Assembly (NCBI GenBank): GCA_019694355.1
Contig: JAIBCB010000003.1
Coordinates: forward strand, 62,001-126,000
Direction of reading: 5' to 3'
Source of the DNA: Pyrinomonadaceae bacterium
GTDB taxonomy: Bacteria > Acidobacteriota > Blastocatellia > Pyrinomonadales > Pyrinomonadaceae
Length of the DNA: 64,000 bases
A program made the translations under genes and the position numbers. Below, in pieces: positions 52,968-62,471 of this stretch. The notes below the pieces were generated by a model. That model was given only the letters and a program-made list of their open reading frames with translations. It was not told the DNA's origin and did not search any database. Position 1 is the stretch's first letter. Every line of letters begins with the position of its first letter.

Positions 52968-53957
52968 TCAGTACAAGACTCTCGTGCCGAGGCCGTTGCC
53001 GACGCTTGAGAGGGCCGTGCGGCTTGCTCCTGTCACGATGTCGAGGATCGTCTGTGCGATGCTCTTTTTGCTCTTATCGACCTCGACGATGTCATACGGT
53101 TCGAGCATAACGTCCTTCTGCTCACCCTTCTTTATCAGATCGTAATTTGCTGAAATGATCTCGCGGTCCTTTGAGCCTTTCTTGAGGCGATAGATCTTTA
53201 TGTCTTTGGTTTTTGCTTCGCGGCGAACACCGCCGATCTTTGCGATCGCTTCGGTGAGCGAAAGTCCGCCTTCCTTAAGAAAAACTCCCTGCGGCTGAAC
53301 GACCTCACCGGTGATATAAACTGGCGGTGCCTTCTGTACGACGATCACGTCGCCGGGATAGATGATCGGATTTGCTTCATCAAGGCCTTGCTTGATCTCG
53401 TTGAGGCTGAAGACGCGCGAGGGAACGTCGCCCGGGTCGCCCGTCATGCTCTTCCAATTCGCATCTTCGTCGCGAGCTTTATCGCACAGCGGCGGTTGGG
53501 TCCGAAATACCTGAACGGTTCCGCCTGCCTGCTCTGTAACATCGCCAGAGAATGCGATAAGTTCCAACAGCGTCGCCTTACGCATCAGAACGACCTGCTG
53601 CGGCGTCCGCACCTCGCCATAGATCGTTGCCGGCGGTCGGCTCTTGCGTTCCGTAACGCGAAGGCTCAGCTGAGGATTGCGTAGATATTTCGCGAGCACA
53701 TCGTTGACCTCTTTTCGAAGGCCGCGTTCTGACTGACATTTCGCTACGACGGGTGCATCCGAGAAAGGCACCTGTATCTGCCCGTTCTCATCGACGGTCG
53801 CAACAAAATCGAATTGCGGTTCGCCGAGCACCTTTCCGGTGATCTCGTCGCCGGGGCCGATCAAATAGCCTTCTGAATCGACCTGCGGCTTCGGCGTTTG
53901 CGAAAAGGCCGCGAACGTCAGAATGGCGATGGTAAAAATGGCGAATATTGCTTTCAT
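52968..53957 (-). CDS. polysaccharide export protein, Wza-like with SLBB domains
   Basis: 329 aa. Signal peptide MKAIFAIFTIAILTFAAFSQ. Poly_export domain: SEGYLIGPGDEITGKVLGEPQFDFVATVDENGQIQVPFSDAPVVAKCQSERGLRKEVNDVLAKYLRNPQLSLRVTER; then SLBB-like units TIYGEVRTPQQVVL and VYITGEVVQPQGVFLKEG. It forms the outer-membrane or periplasmic channel for capsule or EPS. No lipobox is seen. Opposite strand to the CapD-like gene, 183 bp away. Confidence 0.9.
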   Translation of the reverse strand: MKAIFAIFTIAILTFAAFSQTPKPQVDSEGYLIGPGDEITGKVLGEPQFDFVATVDENGQIQVPFSDAPVVAKCQSERGLRKEVNDVLAKYLRNPQLSLRVTERKSRPPATIYGEVRTPQQVVLMRKATLLELIAFSGDVTEQAGGTVQVFRTQPPLCDKARDEDANWKSMTGDPGDVPSRVFSLNEIKQGLDEANPIIYPGDVIVVQKAPPVYITGEVVQPQGVFLKEGGLSLTEAIAKIGGVRREAKTKDIKIYRLKKGSKDREIISANYDLIKKGEQKDVMLEPYDIVEVDKSKKSIAQTILDIVTGASRTALSSVGNGLGTRVLY

Positions 53958-54072
53958 TTTTTTATTGAACGCGAGAGATGCGACTACCTAAACGCGGCAA
54001 TTTTTGAGCATAACGCAAGATGGCCCAAATAAACAATGCTTTTCGTGCCACAGAGCACGGCGTGATAGCCTA

Positions 54073-54101
54073 TTGACAGCACATTTTTTGCAGGGTAACT
54101 T
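54073..54101 (+). promoter_or_regulatory. strong promoter of the CapD-like gene
   Basis: Perfect -35 TTGACA (54073-54078), 17-nt spacer, TAACTT (54096-54101), 40 bp before the start codon. It serves the CapD-like and galE genes. Confidence 0.6.
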
Positions 54102-54140
54102 CCTAAACATTGGGCATTTTACTCGCCTTTTCTTAAAAAA

Positions 54141-56141
54141 ATGGCCCTGGACAAGCGGCAAATGAAGCAAAAAGAGGAACCTGAAAGCAGCAAATTTTGG
54201 TTTCTGAGGCGTCCGTTTCAATTTTTGGCGGACGTTATCGTTCTTTCTGCTGCATTTTTTATCGCCTATTTGCCCGCGATCAATATGCGGCTCGGCGAAT
54301 TCTACGTCGATACCGCGTTGCGTCAACTGCCGCTGGTCGTGCTTGTCCAACTGTCCGCTCTTTTCCTTGTCGGCGCATATTCGCTCATCTGGCGATACGT
54401 CAGCATTGAGGACATAAAGGTCTTCATCAAGGCCGCCGCGATCTCGCTCGTCGTTCTGCTGCTGCTGAGGTTCCTGCTCATTTTCGCGGACTTCGACCTT
54501 TGGCAGATTCCCGTCTCCGTCATTCTCATCGATACGATGATGGCATTCGGCGGTTTGTTGGCTCTAAGAATTCTGCGGCGATTCTTTTATGAGCTCGATG
54601 AAAAGAATCGCCTCACTGCCGGCCGCAAACGCGGAATGCGAAAGCCGACGCTTATCGTCGGCGCAGGCCGCATGGGCGCAACTCTCGTCAAAGAGATCCA
54701 GGGACGTGCGGATTCGGATTTCGATGTGCGGGGATTCGTTGACGATGATGCTCGAAAGGTCGGCGGCAGCGTCAATCGCGTGAAAGTAATTGGCGGAACG
54801 GACCGTCTGCCGAAGCTCGTTCATGAACTCGACATCAAGCAGGTCGTCCTTGCGATCGACCATGCGAACGGCAAAGACATTCGCCGGATCATGGACATTT
54901 GTTCGTCCATTCCGGTGAAGGCGCAGATCGTTCCGAGCCTTGACGAGATCGCACACGGACGCGTCAACGTTACGCGTCTGCGAGACGTCGAGATCGAAGA
55001 CCTTTTGGGGCGCGAACCGGTCGAACTTGACGATAAGAATCTGCACGATTTTCTTTCCGGGCGAACCGTAATGGTCACAGGAGCAGGCGGTTCGATCGGT
55101 TCGGAACTCGTTCGTCAGATCAGCAACTATCGGCCGAAGAAGATCCTGCTTGTTGAGCGTTCGGAATATATGCTCTTTGAGATCGGACGCGATGTTTCAA
55201 AGACCTTCGACGATCTCGAATATGTGCCGCTCATTGCTGATATTTCGGACGAACCGCGTATGCGCGGCATCTTCACTGAGTTTCGGCCTGAGGTCGTTTT
55301 CCACGCGGCGGCTCACAAACACGTCCCGCTGATGGAGCAGAATCCTGTCGAGGCGATCAAGAACAACGTCCTTGCGACACGTCTTGTCGGCAGCCTCGCG
55401 GGTGAATTCGGTGCAAAAAGCTTTGTGATGATCTCGACGGACAAGGCCGTAAACCCGACCTCTGTCATGGGCGCGTCAAAACGCATTGCCGAGATCGTCG
55501 TGCAGGATCTTAACCAAACCTATGCGACGAAATTCGTCGCCGTGCGGTTCGGCAACGTGCTCGGGAGCGCCGGTTCGGTCGTGCCGATCTTCCGCGAACA
55601 GATCGAGAAAGGCGAACCGATCACCGTTACGCATCCCGAGATGACGCGCTATTTTATGACGATCCCCGAAGCATCGCAGCTCGTGCTTCAAGCCGGTGCT
55701 TTGGCGGTCGATGGCGGCGAGATCTTTATTCTCGATATGGGCCGGCCGGTCAAGATCCTCGACCTGGCGGAAGATATGATCCGTCTCTCAGGCCTCGTGC
55801 CCTATGAAGAGATCGACATCCAATTCACGGGCATCCGCGATGGCGAGAAATTGTTCGAGGAGCTTGAGATCACGGGCGAGCATCTCCTGAAGACGCGTCA
55901 TCCGAAGATATTTATCGGCAAGATCGCTGAGTTCTCGCGTACGCAGGTAAAGGCTATCCTTGATGAATTTTCAGCGGCAGCGGCCGAGAGCAGCGAATCG
56001 CGGATACGTTCGGCGTTCAACGAATTTCTCCCCGAAGCGTCGGTTCATCAGGTCGATCAGCAGACAGTTCAAGAACGGCATCAAACGGAAAACTCTTCAT
56101 CGACGGCCGCCAATCTAAAGCTCGCGGAAAAACCAACTTAA
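54141..56141 (+). CDS. membrane nucleotide-sugar 4,6-dehydratase (CapD/PglF-like)
   Basis: 666 aa. Four N-terminal membrane helices (within about 20-145), a CoA-binding-like Rossmann region (LIVGAGRMGATLVKEIQ, about 170-290) and the C-terminal dehydratase (RTVMVTGAGGSIGSELVRQISNY; HAAAHKHVPLMEQNPVEAIKNNVLAT; STDKAVNPTSVMGASKRIAE). It converts UDP-GlcNAc-type sugars to 4-keto-6-deoxy forms for surface polysaccharides. Next to galE (9 bp) and a Wza-like exporter. Confidence 0.9.
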   Translation: MALDKRQMKQKEEPESSKFWFLRRPFQFLADVIVLSAAFFIAYLPAINMRLGEFYVDTALRQLPLVVLVQLSALFLVGAYSLIWRYVSIEDIKVFIKAAAISLVVLLLLRFLLIFADFDLWQIPVSVILIDTMMAFGGLLALRILRRFFYELDEKNRLTAGRKRGMRKPTLIVGAGRMGATLVKEIQGRADSDFDVRGFVDDDARKVGGSVNRVKVIGGTDRLPKLVHELDIKQVVLAIDHANGKDIRRIMDICSSIPVKAQIVPSLDEIAHGRVNVTRLRDVEIEDLLGREPVELDDKNLHDFLSGRTVMVTGAGGSIGSELVRQISNYRPKKILLVERSEYMLFEIGRDVSKTFDDLEYVPLIADISDEPRMRGIFTEFRPEVVFHAAAHKHVPLMEQNPVEAIKNNVLATRLVGSLAGEFGAKSFVMISTDKAVNPTSVMGASKRIAEIVVQDLNQTYATKFVAVRFGNVLGSAGSVVPIFREQIEKGEPITVTHPEMTRYFMTIPEASQLVLQAGALAVDGGEIFILDMGRPVKILDLAEDMIRLSGLVPYEEIDIQFTGIRDGEKLFEELEITGEHLLKTRHPKIFIGKIAEFSRTQVKAILDEFSAAAAESSESRIRSAFNEFLPEASVHQVDQQTVQERHQTENSSSTAANLKLAEKPT

Positions 56142-56150
56142 GATCCCAAA

Positions 56151-57140
56151 ATGGCAATTCTCGTAACCGGCGGTGCCGGATATATCGGCAGCGTGAACGT
56201 CGAACTTCTTGAGAGAGAAGGCTTTTCGCCCGTCGTGATCGATAACCTGAGCCGCGGCCACCGAGAGGCCGTCGCCGATCAAATACCGTTCTACCTCGGC
56301 AATATCGGCGATCGCGAGATCGTCCGCCGCATTTTGAATGAGCATCCGATCACTGCGTGCATGCACTTCTCGGCCTTCGCATATGTGGGCGAATCCGTCG
56401 AGAAGCCGCAGATGTATTTCGAGAATAATTTTGTTCAGACCGCCGCATTGCTCGACGAATTGATCGCCGCTGGTGTGAAACAATTCGTCTTCTCCTCGAC
56501 ATGCGCAACTTACGGCGAACCGCGCGCAATTCCCATCGACGAATCGCACGAGCAGCTGCCGACGAATCCTTACGGCTGGTCGAAGCTGTTTGTTGAGAAG
56601 ATGCTCTCGGCGTACGACAAGGCGTATGATCTTCGGTTCGTTGCACTGAGATATTTCAATGCCGCGGGAGCCACGGAAACTTGCGGCGAAAAACACGATC
56701 CCGAAACGCATTTGATCCCGCTTGCGATCGCGGCAGCGAATGGAGAAGGGCCGGAGCTCGCCGTCTTTGGCGATGATTATCAAACGCCTGACGGCACGGC
56801 AGTCCGTGATTACATACACGTCAGCGACCTTGCAAAGGCGCACATTCTCGCACTTTCTCACCTGGAAAGTGGCGGGGCGAGCGAGTTCATAAACCTCGGC
56901 AACGGAGACGGTTATTCGGTTCGGCAGGTCATCGAGGTGGTCTCGAAGGTCGTTGGCCGCGAGGTGCCTTTCCGCATCGCTCCGCGTCGCGAAGGCGACC
57001 CGTCGCAACTCATCGCGAACGCCTCATATGCAAGAAGAGTTCTCGGCTGGCAGCCCGAATTTCCCGACCTCGAATCGATCGTCCGCTCTGCGTGGGAACG
57101 CGTTGCAGAAGCCCGCGTTGCAGAAGGCCGCACGAAGTAA
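56151..57140 (+). CDS. galE: UDP-glucose 4-epimerase
   Basis: 329 aa. [20 protein letters not shown] at the N-terminus, [34 protein letters not shown] and catalytic [10 protein letters not shown] (YxxxK); C-terminal [18 protein letters not shown]. Interconverts UDP-glucose and UDP-galactose for the polysaccharide system. Same transcript as the CapD-like gene. Confidence 0.95.
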   Translation: MAILVTGGAGYIGSVNVELLEREGFSPVVIDNLSRGHREAVADQIPFYLGNIGDREIVRRILNEHPITACMHFSAFAYVGESVEKPQMYFENNFVQTAALLDELIAAGVKQFVFSSTCATYGEPRAIPIDESHEQLPTNPYGWSKLFVEKMLSAYDKAYDLRFVALRYFNAAGATETCGEKHDPETHLIPLAIAAANGEGPELAVFGDDYQTPDGTAVRDYIHVSDLAKAHILALSHLESGGASEFINLGNGDGYSVRQVIEVVSKVVGREVPFRIAPRREGDPSQLIANASYARRVLGWQPEFPDLESIVRSAWERVAEARVAEGRTK

Positions 57141-57193
57141 GGCCACTCTCAATTATCCACCGTGCATCATATATACTATCGTTCGCTATCGCG

Positions 57194-57799
57194 ATGACTG
57201 CCAAACACGAAAAGCTCGACGAATACGGCTTCGAGATATGGGAAGAGAACACACTCCCGCTCGCTTACCTCATCACATTCCGCACTTTCGGGACATGGCT
57301 GCCCGGAGACGAACGCGGATCGATAAAGCGCGACGGTTGGAACCGATATGGCCATCCAAAGTACCGTCCAAACCCCGAGCTCGAGCGCTCGATTCGGAAT
57401 GAGATGCACCAGCCTGCTGTAATTCTTACAGAGCAGATGCGGGTGATCGTGCATGACTCGATCCGAAGCCTCTGCAACACACGTGAGTTCATCCTAAAGG
57501 CTGTAAATATTCGTACAAACCATGGCCATATTGTTTTGAGCGCTTCTCAAAAGCCGGAACGAATCGCGGATGCTCTAAAAGCAAATGCGACCAAAGCTCT
57601 GCGGGAGGCGGGTCTTGTCGGGCCGAAAGAACGGGTCTGGGCACGTGGGCGGCCTTCCGCAACACTCCGCCTTCGCAACTTCGTAACTTCGCAACTTCCG
57701 AACTCTGCTAAACTACCCTTATGCCAGAGCCGACACATCAACGCCAACGTATTTCCCAGAAAGCTGCATCGTTCACCGAATCCGTCATACGCGAGATAA
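57194..57799 (+). mobile_element. truncated IS200-like/REP-associated tyrosine transposase
   Basis: From the ATG giving MTAKHEKLDEYGFEIW. LAYLITFRTFGTWLPGDERGSIKRDGWN is the RAYT-type opening (T(Y/F)GTWLPGD.RG), and NIRTNHGHIVLSASQKPERIADALKANATKALREAG holds the HUH-type metal site. After KERVWARGR the family sequence stops: the remaining codons read tandem repeats and the start of the aminotransferase gene, which overlaps from 57721. The catalytic-Tyr part expected after VWARGG...YLW is therefore lost, so the transposase is inactive. Confidence 0.75.
57671..57702. repeat. 8-bp tandem repeat, four units
   Basis: CTTCGCAA, CTTCGTAA, CTTCGCAA, CTTCCGAA, in the 50 bp before the aminotransferase start. 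A related pair CTTCGCAA-CTTCCG is at 28559-28572 before cdaA. In the transposase frame it reads LRNFVTSQLPN. Confidence 0.6.
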
Positions 57800-58917
57800 C
57801 GCGTGAGGCGATGAAATACGGAGCCGTTAATCTCGGCCAGGGATTTCCTGATTGGGAAACGCCCGCCGACATCAAACAGGCCGCGATCGACGCAATTCTT
57901 GCTGACCATAATCAATACGCGGTGACGTGGGGCGTGAAGGAATTTCGCGAGGCCATAGCGAAAAAGACGATGACGTATCTCGGGCTTGATATCGATCCCG
58001 AGAGCGAGATCACCGTAACTTGCGGCTCGACCGAAGGAATGATCGCCGCGATGATGGCGACGGTCGATGCAGGCGACGAGGTCGTCGTCTTCGAGCCTTT
58101 CTACGAGAATTACGCACCGGACGCGATCCTCTCAGATGCAAGCGCGCGTTACGTGCCTTTATATCGCACCGAGAACGGCTTTGTCTTTGACCGCGAGGAA
58201 CTCGCGGCCGCATTCAACCCGAGAACGCGTGCGATAATCCTTTGCCATCCGAATAACCCGACCGGCAAGGTCTTCACGCCTGAAGAACTCGAATTCATCG
58301 CTGATCTTTGCCGCAACCACAACGCATATTGCTTCACGGACGAGATCTACGAACACATTATTTACGGCGCCGACGGCGAAGAGCCGCCGAAACATATTTC
58401 GATCGCGACCTTGCCGGGAATGCGTGAGCGGACCGTGATCGTAAATTCGCTCTCGAAGACATATTCGGTTACGGGCTGGCGTGTCGGCTATTGCATCGCA
58501 CCCGAAGACCTTACCTCGGCGATCCGCAAGGTGCACGATTTCCTGACCGTCGGTGCCGCAAACCCCTTGCAGCGTGCCGGAGCGTATGCGATGAGCTTGC
58601 CGCCTGAATATTACGCTTCGCTCGAAAAGGAATATCGCCGCAAACGCGACATCCTCGTCCCCGTACTAAAGGAAGCCGGATTCCGCTGCGATTACCCGCA
58701 AGGCGCGTATTACGTGATGGCCGACATCTCGGAATTCGGTTTTGCGAACGACGTCGCCTTTACCGCACATCTCGTTCGCGAGATCGGCGTCGCCGCCGTG
58801 CCGGGCTCGTCATTTTACAGCGATGAATCGCGAGGCTCGCAGCTCATCCGCTTCTGCTTCTGTAAAAAAGACGAAACTCTCCACGCCGCCGCCGACCGTC
58901 TCGTGAAGTTGAAATAG
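57721..58917 (+). CDS. class I/II PLP aminotransferase, kynurenine/methionine type
   Basis: 398 aa. GAVNLGQGFPDWETPADIKQAAIDAI is typical of kynurenine aminotransferase/YbdL-like enzymes. PLP lysine in VNSLSKTYSVTGWRVGY; HPNNPTGKVF and FTDEIYEHIIYG nearby. Transfers amino groups from aromatic amino acids or methionine to keto acids, so it could supply hydroxyphenylpyruvate for HppD, though it is 37 kb away. It starts inside the 3' end of the transposase remnant. Confidence 0.9.
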   Translation: MPEPTHQRQRISQKAASFTESVIREITREAMKYGAVNLGQGFPDWETPADIKQAAIDAILADHNQYAVTWGVKEFREAIAKKTMTYLGLDIDPESEITVTCGSTEGMIAAMMATVDAGDEVVVFEPFYENYAPDAILSDASARYVPLYRTENGFVFDREELAAAFNPRTRAIILCHPNNPTGKVFTPEELEFIADLCRNHNAYCFTDEIYEHIIYGADGEEPPKHISIATLPGMRERTVIVNSLSKTYSVTGWRVGYCIAPEDLTSAIRKVHDFLTVGAANPLQRAGAYAMSLPPEYYASLEKEYRRKRDILVPVLKEAGFRCDYPQGAYYVMADISEFGFANDVAFTAHLVREIGVAAVPGSSFYSDESRGSQLIRFCFCKKDETLHAAADRLVKLK

Positions 58918-58918
58918 A

Positions 58919-59320
58919 CTATCTAATAGTCTTGGATGTAGAGGAAAACAAGGAAACAGCTATCCCATTTAATAACCCGATCGGGATCAGCGCGTATAGC
59001 GAATATCTGATGCCCTCGCTCATCCCACCATTCGTAACGAAATAGAAGCCGGCGACGATCAAAAGATTTAGCATCCCGCAAAACAAAACGGCTTTAATAC
59101 TACTCAGATTGAAACCCCTAATTGCTGCCCCAGAAACCCCGCCAATTAATATTCCGACAACTAGGTCTGTAACGACAGTAATAATCCACCAGTTCTTTTC
59201 AGGGCCAAGAAGACCACCATCCGTACTATTTATTGTTATGAAATAGCCGGCTAAGGCCAACATAATACCGGTGAATGCCGCGCCGGTTACAATTCCGAGA
59301 ATTAATCTTGTGCCATTCAT
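58919..59320 (-). CDS. small four-helix membrane protein, unknown
   Basis: 133 aa, four hydrophobic helices (LGIVTGAAFTGIMLALAGYF; WWIITVVTDLVVGILIGGVSGAAI; SIKAVLFCGMLNLLIVAGFYFV; YSLYALIPIGLLNGIAVSLF). No family recognised. Base composition is more AT-rich than its neighbours, which may mean a later arrival. It is convergent with the aminotransferase gene, with stop codons 1 bp apart. Confidence 0.55.
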   Translation of the reverse strand: MNGTRLILGIVTGAAFTGIMLALAGYFITINSTDGGLLGPEKNWWIITVVTDLVVGILIGGVSGAAIRGFNLSSIKAVLFCGMLNLLIVAGFYFVTNGGMSEGIRYSLYALIPIGLLNGIAVSLFSSTSKTIR

Positions 59321-59670
59321 GCTAGCTTAATATTACATCGATGTCGGAACTATAAAGACAAGTTCGGTAAACTAAACGTTACTGACACGTAGGCGGATTC
59401 GACGAACGACGAGGTTGTTCGCGAAAACGCTCTGTATGCGATCTCGGATCTTCAAAAACAAGCGAATTCACCACCTCGCTAGTTGGCATTTTTTCTTTGC
59501 AAATATGCGACTAGATCCCAAAGAGCCTAACTTTAGGACAACTTTTTGCGTTTCCGAGTGCAACAAACGTATTTGGGCTTACGTAAACCCAGATGAAGAG
59601 TGAGTGTCTGCAACATCTGCAGACGCTTTGTTTCCCCCATGTTTCATACCTAATGGAGGTCTAAATATCT
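59321..59670. other. spacer upstream of the PDZ gene
   Basis: 350 bp. AT-rich in the middle. A 32-codon ORF (59505-59603, MRLDPKEPNFRTTFC...) is open but has no support. A hairpin GTCTGCA-acatc-TGCAGAC (59606-59624) lies 47 bp before the PDZ gene and could be an attenuator or operator. The Shine-Dalgarno GGAGG of the PDZ gene is at about 59656. Confidence 0.35.
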
Positions 59671-60675
59671 ATGTCAATACGATCATTTTTGATTTCAGCA
59701 GCGGTTCTCACGCTTGCGGCGGGTGCCGTCGCTCAAACAACGGAGAAGAAGACAGAGAACGCACCAAAGTCGATCGAACGCACGTTTGCCTTTACGATAA
59801 ACACGGATGATGGCGGTTATTTGGGCGTCGAGACGATAAACGTCAACAAGGAAAATAGTTCAAAGTACGGCCTTTCGAGTGTTCGCGGCGTCGCCGTCAA
59901 GAGCGTTGTTGATGATTCGCCCGCGGCCAAGTCCGGCATCATCGCCGGCGACGTTATAGTAAGTGTTGGCGGCGAGGAAGTTACGAGCGTCCGCAAGCTT
60001 TCACGGCTTGTGGCGGAGGTCGCACCCGACCATGAAGTTAAGATCGGCGTGCTACGAAGCGGCAGTGAGATGAACGTGACCGCGACGCTTGGACGCCGCC
60101 CCGGACCGGCCTTTTCGAACGGAAACTTTCGAATGGCCGCACCGATGGCCATGCCCGGTGAAATGCCCGATATTAAGATCCTGAAAGATCTCGAAGGGCT
60201 AAAGGTTCCCGGAAATATGGAAGAACGCGTATTCACCTTCCCAGGCGGCAAGCGTGAGGTCCTGCGTTGGAATATGCGTTCTGATCGCGCGATCGGCGTC
60301 GGCATTATGCCGCTTACAAAACAGCTTGCCGACAGCTATAGCGTCACAGGTGGCCTGCTCGTAATGAACGTTGATGAGGATTCGCCTGCGGCCAAAGCCG
60401 GCATAAAAGCAGGCGATATTCTTACCGAGGCGAATGGCAAGCCTATCAGGGAAGGCGCTGATCTCATCCGCGAATTGAACGACACCAAAGGTGATCTTCG
60501 CATCACTTTCGAGCGGAAGGGTGCCCGATCGACCGTAACGGTCACGCCCGAAAAGGCAAAGGATACTGGAATAGATTTTGATAGCGAAATGCCGCGGTCA
60601 ATGCCCGCACCAAAGATGCCGGCGATGCCGCGTGTGATGCTGGATGGATCTTCGTTTCCGGGCAGAGTGATCTGA
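59671..60675 (+). CDS. exported protein with two PDZ domains
   Basis: 334 aa. Signal peptide (MSIRSFLISAAVLTLAAGAVAQ). Two PDZ domains: about 70-140 (GVAVKSVVDDSPAAKSGIIAGDVIVSVGGEEVTSVRKLSRLVAEVAPDHEVKIGVLRSG) and about 215-295 (MNVDEDSPAAKAGIKAGDILTEANGKPIREGADLIRELN). No protease domain is present, so it is a substrate-binding or scaffolding protein of the periplasm. A strong GGAGG ribosome-binding site precedes the ATG. Confidence 0.85.
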   Translation: MSIRSFLISAAVLTLAAGAVAQTTEKKTENAPKSIERTFAFTINTDDGGYLGVETINVNKENSSKYGLSSVRGVAVKSVVDDSPAAKSGIIAGDVIVSVGGEEVTSVRKLSRLVAEVAPDHEVKIGVLRSGSEMNVTATLGRRPGPAFSNGNFRMAAPMAMPGEMPDIKILKDLEGLKVPGNMEERVFTFPGGKREVLRWNMRSDRAIGVGIMPLTKQLADSYSVTGGLLVMNVDEDSPAAKAGIKAGDILTEANGKPIREGADLIRELNDTKGDLRITFERKGARSTVTVTPEKAKDTGIDFDSEMPRSMPAPKMPAMPRVMLDGSSFPGRVI

Positions 60676-60727
60676 CCCATGGACGGCAAATGAAATTGAG
60701 GCGTGATCTTCGCAAGCAGATCGCGCT

Positions 60728-61336
60728 TTAATTTTGCTCTCTGACGGCGACTTCTTTTGCGAGTTCGTTTGCGCGGTGGCTGTAGTCACGGGCGCGTTCC
60801 ATCGTTTCGAGATATTTGTCGCTAAGGTCCTTGAAATCAACCTTTACCTTGTCTCGTTTTGCGGTATCTTTCGGATCGAAATTTTCGTTTAGGATCTTCG
60901 CAGCCTGCCGATAGTAGTCAAAAGCTTCCGCTTCGAGCTTTAGGCTTTGCTCCTTTAGCCGCAGGTATTCGCGGTAATCGTCATTGATCTCCATCTCCTG
61001 GGCCTTTTGGAGTTTGTCGATCGCGTCGTTGGCGGATGTCGCGCCGTCGTTGATGAGCTTTTCGACCTCGTTTGCGATACGCTTGGCGGCCTCTGTATCA
61101 TTCGCCTCCATCGCCTTTTTGATCTCGATGCGTTTTCCTTCGTTCTCTTCGTAAAGCACCTTGATCTTTTGAAGATCTTGATTCGCCTGTACTACAAGTT
61201 CGGCGGCCTGTGCGGTCTGGTCTGCGGGGCCGAAGATGCTCGATCCCGGCGAATTTGCCGAGCTTTTACACGACGCAAGAAGATATCCGGCCGCGAGAGC
61301 CATGGTAAGAAATGTTGTTCTCAGTCTCTTGCTCAT
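60728..61336 (-). CDS. coiled-coil lipoprotein, unknown
   Basis: 202 aa. Lipobox LLAS-C (residues 18-22) after a short signal, then long alpha-helical, charged sequence (LVVQANQDLQKIKVLYEENEGKRIEIKKAMEANDTEAAKRIANEVEKLI...) predicted as coiled coil. No catalytic motif. It starts at the nucleotide after the stop of the membrane protein gene, so the two are coupled. Partner or function unknown. Confidence 0.7.
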   Translation of the reverse strand: MSKRLRTTFLTMALAAGYLLASCKSSANSPGSSIFGPADQTAQAAELVVQANQDLQKIKVLYEENEGKRIEIKKAMEANDTEAAKRIANEVEKLINDGATSANDAIDKLQKAQEMEINDDYREYLRLKEQSLKLEAEAFDYYRQAAKILNENFDPKDTAKRDKVKVDFKDLSDKYLETMERARDYSHRANELAKEVAVREQN

Positions 61337-62392
61337 CTAAAAAAGCCTGAAATCCGGATTGTTCTTACGCCGCCAAATAAAACCGTCCAGCACGTAATGC
61401 GTCAACTGCGGTACGGCGAGAAGCGGCACGACGAATGTGCGAATGGTTCGCGTCCAGTTCCAATCCGAACCAAAAAGCCATTGCTTCTCGTGCCAAACGC
61501 CGCGGTGCCAGAACAACTCTTCGATATACGCGATCGCCCAGAGCGTTGCAAGAAAAAATATCCAGTTCGACGAAAGCGTTCGGTAAACTCGGCCGCTCGT
61601 CTCGCGGCGGAACCTAGCGTAAAAGTATATCAACGCAAAATACGGCACGCCGTGAATGATGACATTCGTAACCGTGAACGCATAGTCCGAATTGAAATAG
61701 ACGATGCCGACATACCAGCAAATGGCGGTCGTCGCGATGATAATGTCCTTGCCAATATTTAGAAAACCATCAGCGAAATATTGATAGATCGATTTCGCAA
61801 AATACGTCGTGAGTGCCGCAACATAAAGAACAAAGAACACGCGTTCGAGAACGACGGGAAACGCCTCGAAATCGCCGGGCACGAACCACTCAAAATTTCG
61901 CGGCAGATTCGTACACCAATAGACGATCGGATAGACGCTCGCTAAGTAAACGGCCGCGGCGTCGATCCACCACGTTACGCGTCCGGTCTCACCGAGCTTT
62001 CGCCGATAGAGATTTACCCAGCCGAACTGCTGCCGAACAAAATGAAATACCGCGACCGCCGCAAGCACCTTCCAAAAAAGAAGCTCGCCTTCGGAATACA
62101 ATGCGACGCCGATCGCATATCCGCCGATAGGGACGATCGTATAGAGCCAAATACGCCGCTTGAATTCCTCGATGTCGAAATAGACTCGGAACGAAGTTGA
62201 CCAAACGTGTGCGACATCGATGAGCAAAACCGCAGAGATCCAAGTCCAGTCAGGCGTTTCCGCATTCAGAATCCCAAGCTGCCAACCGACCGCAAGCAGC
62301 AGCAGAGACGCGACCGCGCTTCCCAAGAAGACCGAGAGATCGATCTCCCTTGAAAAGAGCCAGTATTTTGGCCGGGTAAGCGTCGCGTCCAC
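61337..62392 (-). CDS. multi-pass membrane protein, unknown
   Basis: 351 aa, about 9-10 hydrophobic helices (SVFLGSAVASLLLLAVGWQL, TIVPIGGYAIGVALY, FVLYVAALTTYFAKSIYQYF, IIIATTAICWYVGIVYF...). Conserved-looking polar clusters HVWSTSFRVYFDIEE, HFVRQQFGWVNLYRRK and HGVPYFALIYFYARFRRE sit at helix ends. I cannot assign a family. Cotranscribed with the lipoprotein gene that follows directly. Confidence 0.65.
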   Translation of the reverse strand: MDATLTRPKYWLFSREIDLSVFLGSAVASLLLLAVGWQLGILNAETPDWTWISAVLLIDVAHVWSTSFRVYFDIEEFKRRIWLYTIVPIGGYAIGVALYSEGELLFWKVLAAVAVFHFVRQQFGWVNLYRRKLGETGRVTWWIDAAAVYLASVYPIVYWCTNLPRNFEWFVPGDFEAFPVVLERVFFVLYVAALTTYFAKSIYQYFADGFLNIGKDIIIATTAICWYVGIVYFNSDYAFTVTNVIIHGVPYFALIYFYARFRRETSGRVYRTLSSNWIFFLATLWAIAYIEELFWHRGVWHEKQWLFGSDWNWTRTIRTFVVPLLAVPQLTHYVLDGFIWRRKNNPDFRLF

Positions 62393-62471
62393 AATCTGCT
62401 TTTGAAAATATTAATGGTCAGCCGTTGCCTTTCTGAATACCAATGACGAAGGGGGCCGTTACTGCTACTCG

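Noticed and set aside
59415..59603. 62-codon ORF before the PDZ gene
   Set aside because: No ribosome-binding site, no recognisable domain, only two cysteines; kept as a note in the spacer entry.
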